Assembly: GCA_964036045.1 (NCBI GenBank)
Contig: OZ038394.1
Span: forward strand, 1,676,805-1,740,804
DNA length: 64,000 nt
Reading direction: 5' to 3'
DNA from: Eutreptiella sp. 'Long Island Sound 2002'
Lineage: Eukaryota; Euglenozoa; Euglenophyceae; Eutreptiales; Eutreptiaceae
Shown here: in pieces, positions 1 to 11,700 of the stretch
Numbering within the stretch: the stretch's first letter is position 1
How the letters are laid out: every line of letters begins with the position of its first letter
Made by a program: the position numbers and the translations under genes
The notes under the pieces: generated by a model
The model's input: the letters and a program-made list of their open reading frames with translations, nothing else
Databases searched by the model: none
What the model was told of the DNA's origin: nothing

Positions 1-68
1 TTCCATGAAGAGCATGATGGCGGACAATTGTCTGGTCCGTGTGCTGGCCTCTTGCGAGACCATGGGAG
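1..68 (+). CDS. Ca2+-ATPase exon 1 of the window (partial)
   Basis: Encodes the run from M4 to the phosphorylation site (..[18 protein letters not shown]). It matches the conserved ACETMG that precedes DKTGT in type IIB pumps. The exon begins before the window. Its donor is GTGTGC at 69, leaving one base (phase 1) completed by exon 2. Confidence 0.9.
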
Positions 69-2688
69 GTGTGCCGGGCGGCGTGCGCGATGTGCGCGGT
101 GTGTCGGTCTCTCGGAGGGTGTCGGTGAGGACCAGAGCTGGCGCCGGCCGCCGGCAGAAAGTCGCAGCCGCGTCCGGCAGGCAACCGGGTCACATCCGGC
201 GACGTCCAGCGGGGGGTTGCCGCCCGTCCGGCCGGGTCGACAAATTTGTTCTCGCAGTGTGAAACAGGCGTTTCTGGGACGGCACGGGGATCGAAAATGT
301 GCAACCACCCGCCTCCTTGGCAAGAAGAGGCACACCTGGATGCTGTGTAGACCCAGACGGGTTGCAAGGCCGGGCGGTCTAGGCATGGTGTCGCTGAAGC
401 TGCAGGGATGGATGTAATAGTGACCGAATTATTTTGGTGGGGGTGGGGTGTTGGGGCTCTGAGGGACCCGAGATGACGAAATGACAATTCTATGTACCTC
501 CTTATAGATGAGGGAAGACGGACGAGAGAGGTCCAGTGCAACAGGCACCTCCCTCAAGCCTCTGCGTCTGTGCTCTTTAGTTGCTTTCTTCTAGGTGACC
601 ATGCACCCGAATGTCCAGTGTTGCACGCACTGTGCAATCAGGTTTCGGAATGGATCAGACGGCCATTTCTTGTTCATGTGAAAGTGTCTCCTGCAAATTT
701 GAGATCGCAAAAGCCCGTGCATGTTGCTTACAGCCAGTTTCAGATAAATGGTCAGCTAATCGCTGTGAAGTCTACCTCTTTCGCCGGTCCCCCGTTAATC
801 TTGCCCATCGTCTCGATTCTGAGGTAATTCTTGGGTTGCCCCCTTCACCATGAACAATGCTGCAGGCACAAACACGATTTGCAGCGACAAGACTGGGACT
901 CTGACCACCAACTCCATGACAGTTGTGCAGGTGTGGTCTGTGGTGCTCTCACAAGGCTTGTTGTCGCCGTGCATGCTACTACTGCCTTCCAGGGAAGAAG
1001 ATGGGGCCTAAAGGCACAGCACCAGTCCGCATGGTTGCGAGTTGCAGCTGTGCATCTCAATGCGTCCCCGTGGGATCTGTGTGATCTGTAGTGAGCCATG
1101 GGAGGCTGATGTGATACGTCTGATTGGATAGGCAAAGATAGCTACAGCCCCAAGTGGCTGCGGATGAGTGCGCAGTGTCCACACATTTGCATAGTGTCTC
1201 AGACTAGACACAGACAAATTAACCGATTCATGGGCGCTGTGCCAACACAAAGGCGCGATGGTGATTCATGTGCAGTGCCGCCTGCGTCGGCCTTGCGAAC
1301 ATTTGCGCTTTGAGCACTCTCCACCTGAAACAACATTGGTCCCTCCAATGTGTGCATGCTGTCTACATCCAACACTTGCACAGCGTCTACAACATGTGCA
1401 CGGCCACAACATGTGCACAGTGTCTACAACATTCGCACATGGTATCCTGTTGATTCACGCAGTGTGCACACACCATAGATGGGCAAGGGAGTATATTTTC
1501 AGAGTCTTCAACCTGCACACAACCAATTGTATACAGTGCCGCAATGTTTAGCCGGTAGAAATTGTGCACAGTTTGTGGACACTGAGCAGAGTTTATAGTT
1601 GCTGAGCTGGGTACCATGCATTTCCTATTTTGTCAAATCTTTAGTGATACCCCTAGTATTTTCCTCTCCAGGGTTTCAGTCGCTTCTTCCCGGCACCTTC
1701 GTAATCAGATTGTTTTCACCAAAAGAAACGGGTTCAGGGATCAATGCATCCCTTTCATGCAGTGCACACGTAGTGTGGACTTTTGCTTCTGTGGCAGCTA
1801 CAGTGCAAAGATTTTTCTACACACCGGCATACCCGAATCCCTCTCTCGACCAACGGCTTCTGTTGTTTTTTAACCTAAATGTTATCATGATGTTCTTCAC
1901 GTCCAAAGTATTTGCAAGTATAGCTGAAAGCGTGATGACCGAGACAATGGATGCATAAAAAGCCTTGTGCATGAGCAGACGTGCAAGTGAACGCTTTGAA
2001 GCCGCAATGGCAGTAAGAGACATGTCCAACTTGAGATTGTGCACTGGTGGCAACTGGAGGCAAGGAGAACATATTTGTGAAGGTGAAGAATGAGAAAGAA
2101 GCAAGAGGGGCGGCCCCCTCCACAGCCCCCCAAAGTTTTTGAACCCGTCTTTCTCCAATTTGAGATTTTGGGGGAAAGGGTCGGCGCCAAGGGTGCCCAA
2201 ATTTTTTTTTTTGCCTTTCCTGAGCCCTAGACTCAAAATACTCAGAATTTTGTGGAGAATTCAAAAATGTTTGAAAAACACAGAAAATTTTTTGACCCCT
2301 GACCTGACCTCCGGGTCTGACCTTGGCTGATGGGAGCCTGAGCTAATGGGCAAATTTTTTCTGAAAAAAATTTTTACCCCATTTGTGGATGTTCAAAATG
2401 ATCAGCGCGTCATGGGGATCATTTTGAGGTATGTATGTTGGGGTACCCACTGACCCCCCTCTATGGACCCCGCCGGCTGACCGGCCGCCCCCCCCCCCCC
2501 CCTCCCCCCCCTTCCGGACCCCCAAAAGTATTCGCACTCGGTTGGGGTCTAGAATTTGAACAGGCCGCCCCCCTTGGAATGAAGGGGCACTTCGGGTCCC
2601 GATGGATGAAGTGTTTTTCTGCCAAGTGCACAGTTCATGTGCCCCCACCATCGCTTTGGAATTTTGTGGACTTTTTATTTTTTTTGGA

Positions 2689-2739
<51 letters not shown>

Positions 2740-5700
2740 GTTATTATTATTATTATTATTTCGGAATTTGTTTGGAAATTGTTCGGAATTTGTTTGGAAA
2801 TTTTCAGCATGTTTTTCGCAGGGCGGTCCTTAAGGGACCAGATTTTTTTTTTCTTAAGGACCGCCCTTAAGGACCGCCCCAAGGGACCACCAACCGCTAG
2901 CCGCCAACTGCCACCAACCGCCAACTGCCGCCAACCGCCAACCGCGACCAACCGCCAACCGCGACCAACCACCCATCACCAACTGCCAACTGCCGCCAAC
3001 CGCCGCCAACCGCCACCAACCACCAACCGCCAACCGCCAACCGGCAATTTCCACCAGCCGCCAACCGCCAATCGCCACCAACGATGGTTGAACATATGAG
3101 CTACACGCGGTCGTTTTTGAAAAAACCATGTTCCGGAACAGTTTTTTTTTTCCGTTAAGGACCGCTCTGGTTTTTCGGAACATTTTTTTTATTTTTTATG
3201 TTGGTTGTTTGTTTAATTTTTCATGGATTTTTTTTTTTAATTTTTTTTGTTTTTGAAATATTCAAAAAAAATCAAAAAATGCTGTGTGCCAATGTCTCTC
3301 TTTTGTGGTTTCTTCAAGCTGTGAAGCTGTGTCGGCAAGCCAAAAGGGCCTGGCCAACGGCACTCCAAGTCCAAGTAATGCAAAGGGGCTGAAAGAAGAG
3401 CAGCGAAGAAGCAAGTAGCTTTAGCACAATAGGCCAAATGCAGCCCTCCTTTTTTCTGCCAGCCTTGTTTGCCACGGCTGTATCGCCCTATGTCATGGAC
3501 GAGTTGGGTTCAAGTGCAGGATAACAGGGAAGGCAGAGGTTACAGGATTCATACAGTTCCTCAGGTCACGGAACCAGCTTTGAATGCCAGTCAGATTTGC
3601 ACCCTGTCCTAAGGGTCCTTCACACCATTAGCCTACTCTTTCCAGTTCCAGGAAGTATGACGACATACGCCGTTGTGCATACAGTGCATTCGCCAGTCCG
3701 CATACAGGGGCAACAACATTCCCTGTGAGAGCACCATACCATCCACACGGTGCGTGTGCCGTGCACTGGACACTCCACACACCGTTATGTTGTATTGGCC
3801 GTCCTGGTCGGAGCACGCATTCGCAGCCTGCAGACGGAGTTACGGCTGAGCGGGCGTGGTCTTGGGTCCGATGATTTGACGAGGAACTGGAAAAGAAAAA
3901 TTCGCAGCAGCCCCTCTTCGTTGGGATTGGGACGCACATTGTCTCTCTTGGCCCTTGTCGTCTGGCGAGACTGCCCCAGCAACGCTCCACGGCCATGAGG
4001 GCCATAATGCACAGGATCAGCATTGGAGCTTGGAGTGGTTGGGTTGAGGTCACCTGTTGAAGCCCCGTGCCATGCCTCCCGCCATCCTTGTTCCTCTTTG
4101 TAGGGGTGGCTGGCTGAGGACAACTTTGCGTTCAGTGGCTACGGTGTGACAGGGGGGCCCAACAGCGCCATCACGGAAAGTGGTGCTGCCACGGTGGTGT
4201 TCCACAGCAGCCCGGAGCAAGTGGACCTGATGTGTGAGGCGCTGGCTCTGAATTCGACGTGCGATGAACTCAATCAGGACGGCAAGATGGTTTGGGTGGG
4301 AGGCAACAAAACTGAGCATGGATTGGTGGGGTTTGTGAAGCGGATTGGCAAGGTATGGGCATGGTGGCCGTAGCATGCAGAAGGGACAAATTTTGGCGGA
4401 TTCCCGCCGTGCTCAACCGAGACACAACACAGCCACCCGCCCCCCTCCCCATCTTCCCCATCTTCGCCCGTTTTCTCTCATTCTACTGAATGAGGAGATG
4501 GAGGCAATCTGGTCTCGCTGTTGCCCTTGGGTCATGCGAGTACAGTACCCTTGGCCTTTCCCATGCTCTACATGCATCCGCTTTTTGCCTCATTGCTTCA
4601 TGCGAAATGATAGCCATGATAGCGTTCAGACTTTGCGCATTCCATTTTTCCAAAGGGAGATGATGAGGAAGAACACATCTGTGGCAAGGGAACACAAAAC
4701 CACCTCCGGTCCTCCCCTCTGATGCGCAAATAGGGACCCTGACTAAAGTTCCTCTGGCAGGGCTCCTTTTAACGACTCCGCACCACTGGGGGGTGGAGTG
4801 GGGGGGTACCACCCCACCACCCCACCCCCCTGGAGCCCCCCCTCCCCCCCCTAAAAAGATTGGGCCAAATTTTCTTCTGGGCTTTTGGCCGATCAAAAAT
4901 TTTCTCTGGGGCCTTCGGCTCCAATAAGTTTAGACCAAAATTTTTCTTCAGCCCCTTCGGCGCCTGTAAAAACTCAGGGAGGCTGGACCCCCCCCCCCCC
5001 CCCCCCCGGGTAAAAGGAGCCCTGCCCTCTGGAGCCCGAAAATCCGCTTGCCTGTCGTGCCACAATGCGCACAGCCTTCTCCCGCACCAGCACAGCATCG
5101 TACGGCACTGCAACAGCTAATTTTCTGCCACAGGCAGACAGCATCTAGAGTGGATGCAATGTCGTACAGGGGTCACATTCGGTGGGTGTCCGCAGATGTC
5201 ACTACTTCGTGACCACCGCCCTCAGGCATTGCACAATCCGCCGTCCAGTGCTACGTCTGCCACCATCTGTAGGATTACAAAGCCATGCGCAATCAGTATG
5301 CGGCTCATGACAAGCGGACGTATCCTTTCTCGTCCGCCAAGAAGCGCATGACGACAATTGTGCGCAAGAATGGAAAGTGGCTCATATTTGTGAAGGTTCG
5401 CCCTGTGCCCCTTTCATGACCCACACGTGCAAACAACTGGTCTGTGGCGGCAGTCCGTCCACACACAGCCACACACAGCCCAGCGGCAAAAGGGCAGTCC
5501 TGATGTTGGCGGTTCAGATTTTTCTGCCAGTCACTTCCCCTTCCCGCAAATGACTGCCCCAATCAGCAGACGTGCATCCAGATCCCCGACCCGACGCGAT
5601 GTTGCGGGAGTCGGTGTCACGGCCCAATCAGTGTCCCACGAGGATGGGCGGTTGAAGGTTCGAGAGATGCCCCCACTGGATAAAGGGCCTTTTGTTGACA

Positions 5701-8700
5701 GCCCAGAACTGCTGGTATCCGACCAGTGCACGCATTGTGATGGAGGGACTGAGAGAGAGGGGGGAGGGAGGGGGGGAGGGAGGGACAGGCCGGTCTTTTA
5801 TCACGCACTCCCAAGGAGCACCCTAATGAAGCCCGTGCCAAGCTGGCGGTTACCGGCCAACTGACAGCGCTGACCGGCCAACCGCTGTTGGTTTGGCTCC
5901 GCATGCGGGCGTTCACCAGCAAAGCCCCTGGGTTGATCATGAAGCGCTGGCGGGGGACTGCCGACTGCCAGGTCGTTGACCAGTTGTCTAACGGCCTGGG
6001 GCTTTCGGTTGCCTGCCGCGTTGTGCTGTGCTTTGCGTGAACTCCTTTCATATGTTCGTTCATGTTTGAATACTGAGTGTTGGGCATCGAGAAATTTTTT
6101 GTTAAATCAGGGAATGCCCTGGCGGCGGGAAGAGAGGGCAGCAGAGGGCGACGGAGCGGCACCGTGTCGCACTTTTGCACTAGGGAGCATCTGAGATGGT
6201 GTTGGAGGATTGCACGCATGTTCTGAGCAAGAGTGGAGAGGTGATGCCTGCCGATGAAGACTACAAAGCGGGTATCATTCAGGTGATTCAGCAGATGGCA
6301 GACCAGGTACACGTGCACCTTTCGGGGTAGCCCCACGCCATTTGCGCACCGTGCAGCTATTGCCCCTCATACATACGCTCGCAGCACAATGTCCCGCTCC
6401 CCCAGTTTGCGGTTTTTGTATGGGTCCTGGTGTGCGCAAACCCATCAAGAATCTTCAATGTTTCCATGATTATGATCTTTCATCTTCCATCCCGTTACAG
6501 CACAATCCGAGCACAAGGCCATGCGTGCGAAGTGAGGGGCATAAGATGGTACATGCGTGCCATCCTTTGGCTTTGAGACAGTTCCATAAAAGGGGGTCCA
6601 AAAATGTGGTGTGGCGAAGCCAAACGTGCTGGAAATTTGTTGCCCGTGTCACTGCTTTTTGTTGCCCCATTTTCGTAATCCAAAAGCACGGCCATGCGTG
6701 GGGATTCCAATTTCAAATATGCTGCTAAAATGGAAAGACCCCCCCCCCCCCCACTATTGTCCCTTGCGAGCCCTCTCCTTCCAGATGGGGGCCTAGCTGC
6801 CATCAGTTCCTGTCTCCGCAAATGACTGCTGCATCCAGCAGACGTGCATCCATCTTCCGCCCGCAAAACAGCCCATTGAGTTCTGGGGCATAGAGGAATC
6901 CGGATCCCCAACCCCACGCGATGTTTCGGGAGTCGGTGTCACGGCCCAATCAGTGTCTCATGGGGCTGGGCGGTTGCAGGTTCGAGAGGCAACAGGGGAT
7001 CAAAATGATTTCAATGCGTCATTGAGACTGAGAGGGGCAGCCACATTGGAAGGGACCAAATTTCTGAACATGGCCTTGCCGGCCACAACGAAAACACCTG
7101 GTGGTGGCTGGAAATGGGGCAGTGCGTTGGTGTTTTGGATCTGGTTCCGGTGGGACTGCCGGGATAGACCGACACCAGTCACAACCACCAGCAGGGGGGG
7201 GGGGGGTATGATGGGTAAAACTCTGCGATTCCTGCACTGGATACCGGACCCTTTGTTGACAGCCAGTGGCCTGGGCCCCGTCAGGGTGTGTGTGGGGGGG
7301 GGGGGGGTTTGGCACAAGGCCTCGGTATCTGATATGTGTGGGGGAGGGGGATGGGCATGAAAAAGTTCGATGTCTGCTACGTAGAGTCCATGTGCGGAGC
7401 ATTTCATGTGGGCTTGCAAAATATATTGGGTGTGGGTGGACAGATTGCACCCCCCCCCCCCCGGGGTGGCATGCCTGTGCATGGGGTTTCATATCCGGCT
7501 TTGCTTGATCCGGACCTTTGGCCGTATCCCCTGCAGGGCAATCGAACCATGGCCGTGGCGTACGCAGAATCTTCAGACAATGGCGCCTTCCCGGCGGAGG
7601 AGCCATACCCTGCTTTGACCCTCCTGGCAATTACTGGTCAGTCTCCTCGCCTATTGGGTGCTTGCTTACCATGCTGTCACCCACACTCAGGGCCACGTCC
7701 AAAGGGGCTCACAGCGACATTGAAGGAAGGGTGATGCAGGGCTCCATTTAACAATTCAGCACCACTGGGGGGTGGGGGGGCGACCCCGGCTATCCACCCC
7801 CCCGGTGGTGCTAAGTTTTTAGAGGCACCAAAGAAAATTTTTGGTCAAAACTAATTGGGGCCAAAGGCGCCAGAGAAAATTTTTGATTGGCCAAAGGAAG
7901 AAAATTTGACCCACTTAGGGGGGGGGGGGGACTAAGCAGCCTTGTTTCAGCTGCTTATCAACTAACTGCATATTAAGGAATTCATCCTGCGGTTCAATCA
8001 CATCAAATGTGGAGCAATTGACACGGAATGGACTGCATTTAGCAGAACTGACAAGGAATAATGTGCAACAGAAATTGCGTTGCCCTTCATTCTTTTGAAC
8101 TACCACGATATCAACTCGATCCCAGTTTAAAAGTATATATTCACCTTGAATCACCCACCAGCCGCAGCCACAGCGAACCGACGCAGCACGCGAAGGGAGG
8201 AACGGGTGAATGTCCAGGGCCCCGTGAAGAAACAGCGACCTGACGGACCACATGCCCACAAAAACACAGCGAGGCGGGTGGTGGATGACCAGAATGCGGA
8301 GGGGAGTGGGCAGCAAAGGCTGAGAAACGACCCCCGCAGCACGCAGCACAGCCCCAGTACGCCAACGACTGGGCTCCTCCAATGCGAAAACGACACCAGC
8401 AGGAACACAGGCCGCAGCGGCCCACAGAACGCGGTGACCTGACGGAGCATGCGAAGGGGAGAACGGGTGCCTGTCCAGGGCCCCGTAAAGAAACAGTAAC
8501 GCGACAGCATGTCACACAGGGGGGGTGGAGGGGCGAGACCCCCCCCCCCCCCGCACACCTTAAACGGAGCCCTGGGGCGATTTCAGAATACTGAAATGCG
8601 GGAGCTGGGTTGTAGGTCAGAACGCTGGAGAAACAGAATCTCTTTTGGGAGTCCATTCTGCCCCCAGTTTGAAGCTTTTCCCACTTTTTTTTTTTTCAAA

Positions 8701-11700
8701 GGGTGCGCAGATGATGATTTTCTCGGCATGCATTGCGCCACCATCCCCCTCCCAAGGAAGTCGAATCCCAACGCAGCAGGGCATGGCAGGCTGTATTCGG
8801 CGCTAGGGTGTCCAGGCGACCCCATGTGCATGCCTCTTCCATGAATTAGGTTACTCCATTATCACCAGCGCATCTGGTACTAGATCTTAGCCATGGGCAT
8901 CCATCCGCAGAAGCATTTATTTTGTTGCTGTGTGACAAAGGATCGAAGGGAACTCTGCATTTACAATGTTGACGATTGTTTACAATTGATTGTTTACAAT
9001 TGTTGAACGTGTTGTTCGTTCCTCGCCGTGCAGTGCTGGTAGGGAAATGTTGCAAATACAGTGTTGGTTGGAAATTTTTTGCAAAGTTTGTGCTGCTTGG
9101 GGTCCTTTGATATCAATCCTCAGGCCAACAACCGGCACACAAACCCACTGTTGTTGCATGCAGTTTTGCCATCACTGTAAATTTTGGCCCAAAACACGGT
9201 GAGCAAGGTTGAGTGATTTTGGCCATGTTTGCGCAAGGTGTGTGGGGGGGGGTAGATTGCACACTGTGTGCCTGCTGTGATTGCTCTGCGCTCATTGTGG
9301 AATATTCTTCGTTGCCTGTTGACCTCTGCTTATTTCTTGTCATTGACCCTGACAATCTGGCCATTGTGTTGCTATCGAGCTTTGGGAACCCCAGTGTCCC
9401 CAAGGCCAATTCCGAGGCAGTCCCCAGGCACCTGTGGACAGAGGTGAGCATTTTCATTTTCACAGTGCTATTGGTGTTGGAGCGCCAATTGGGCACGTTT
9501 AGACCCAATGAGAGCTTGATTCCTGCTTGCCAAAGGTTGCGTAATTGACCACAGGGTTTCTCCGTGCAAATATTTCTTTGTCTAAAGTAATGTGGCTACC
9601 AGATTTTAACTTGAGGAAGTCTGCAGGGCACTCCACAGTTGACCCGACTGGTGTTGGGATGCTGCGCAGTTTTTGGGTTGCATCTTTTTGTCCGGATCAC
9701 CCGGAATGATCACTGTGCTACTCCCTCTGAGCCACGTTTCCTTCACGCACAGGTATCCAGGATCCCATCAGAGTGGAGGTCCCAGATGCTGTTGCATCTT
9801 GCCGCAAGGCTGGCATCCAAGTCCGCATGGTGACTGGGGACAACAAGAACACGGCCGTGGCCATCGCCCGGAAGTGTGGGCTCCTCAGATCGAACGGGGA
9901 ATGCGAGGAGGGGGAGGTTATGGAAGGTGCTGAGTTCCGCAAGTATGTCTTGGCCATGGGTGCATTTTGCTTTGCATGCCCGCCCCCTGCCTCCTCGCCA
10001 TCCCGTTCTCCCCCAGCTTTTCAGAGCAGCTGGAAAACTGTGGGCTTGACCATACTGACATTTTTGGCTGCGCATATGGCATGCGCCTGACATTCTGCTT
10101 CATGTTCTGTCTCCACTTATCTCACCATTTCTGTATTCTGGCAGGCCCTGATATGGCAGGGCGCACGCACCACATTCCCAACCCTGTTGCTGGACTAGGG
10201 TGGTTCTGATGGGGCAGGGGGGACATAGCCATTTCATAGGCCTCGGAGTGCCTTTCTGCCTTGCATGTCGCATCATCACCACCACCACCACCACTGACAT
10301 CGTCGTCGTCGTTGTTGTGGTCGTCGCCGTCATCATCGTCACCTTCATCATCCTCATCCTCCTCCTCCTCCTCATCAGGATCCTCATAAGGGACTTCACC
10401 CCCCTCCGTGCATCCCTGCATCTCTTAGCACCACTTTCTGTGCACAACCTTTTTCAGATAAATGAACCCTGTCATTTTGTCATGCTCCGGATGACATTCA
10501 GGGCGGCGCATCTGTGTTGCATCCAGCGACCACGATTGTCCACCCCGTAGGCCGCCGCATCCCTGCCACCATGATATGGCATTGCTGCGGCATTTTGGGC
10601 TGATTTCCCCTGTCTACATCACAAACCCATGCCATTTTCGAAACCCCACCCAAGCTCCCTTTCAGTCAAAGGGTGCAAACCAGAACAGGGGCTGGGGTGG
10701 GTCAAGGGGGGGGGGACCGGGAGTTGCCCTGCATGGGTCTCTCCAAGTCTCTCATCTCCACTTTCTCCCAGCAGCAAGCCCCCAGCATCCCCAGTACCTC
10801 CCTCCAACGTAAGTCCAGAACTCTCCAAGGGCGAGGGCAAGGGATATCAGTTCCTCGACGTGCGGGCGTCCCCCCTGCCCTTGAAAAGATTGGGCCAAAA
10901 TTTTCTCTGGGCCTTTGGCCAATCAAAAATTTGCTCTGGCGCCATCGGCGCCAATTAGTTTAGACCAAAAAATGTTCTTCGCCGCCTTCGGCACCTCTAA
11001 AAACTCAGCACCACTGGAACGGGGGGGCGCCGGACCCACCCCCCCTAGACCCACCCACACCCCCTTGAAGAGGAGCCCTGGACCCCTGCCCCAAAGGGGT
11101 CTCCTTACCGTCCTCTCCGTGGGCATGAGCACCCGGAGGGGGGGGGGGGGGCGTATGACATCACTTCTTCTGCGGGCCCGTAGGCCATTGCATTGTCTGT
11201 CTTCGCTCCGTAGGATGGCGGCTGAGAATCCTGAGAGGCTGCAGGCCCTCATCCCCAAGCTGCGAGTGTTGGCACGGAGCAGCCCCACAGATAAGCTGGT
11301 GCTGGTGGCCTGCCTTATGGACGAAGGAGACATCGTAGCTGTCACGGGTGATGGTACCAACGACGCCCCAGCCTTGAAATTGGCAGATGTTGGGTTTGCC
11401 ATGAAGAGTGGAACGGATGTCGCTACTGGTGTGCCAGCGCGTGTCTGCGTGCACGTGCACGTGCACGCGCGCGCGACTGCGACAGCCTGGGCCTTCAGGG
11501 AACCACCCACACAGCCATCTGGTGGGGCGTTAAGGGCTGGTACCGGGTGTGAACCTCTGGGACGCCCTCCAGGGTATCCTGTGGTCCCCGAAGGCGCCCA
11601 CCCTGTGTTGCAGCGTGGCCGGAAAGCACAAACAACGTGGTGGTGGTGTGTGCAGGCATGCTCGGGGACGGAGGCCCGCCGACACGCAGACCATAGTACA

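Noticed and set aside
2343-2972. Minus-strand 209-codon frame
   Set aside because: Made of the (TTA)n microsatellite, G-tracts and the MITE core array; composition is repetitive (poly-Ile, Gly runs).
5617-6336. 239-codon minus-strand frame overlapping ATPase exon 5
   Set aside because: It runs antisense through a confirmed exon and repeat sequence and has low-complexity Ser/Pro runs; a shadow frame.
10122-10421. Minus-strand Asp/Glu-rich frame resembling an acidic protein
   Set aside because: Encoded by a trinucleotide microsatellite inside intron 7.
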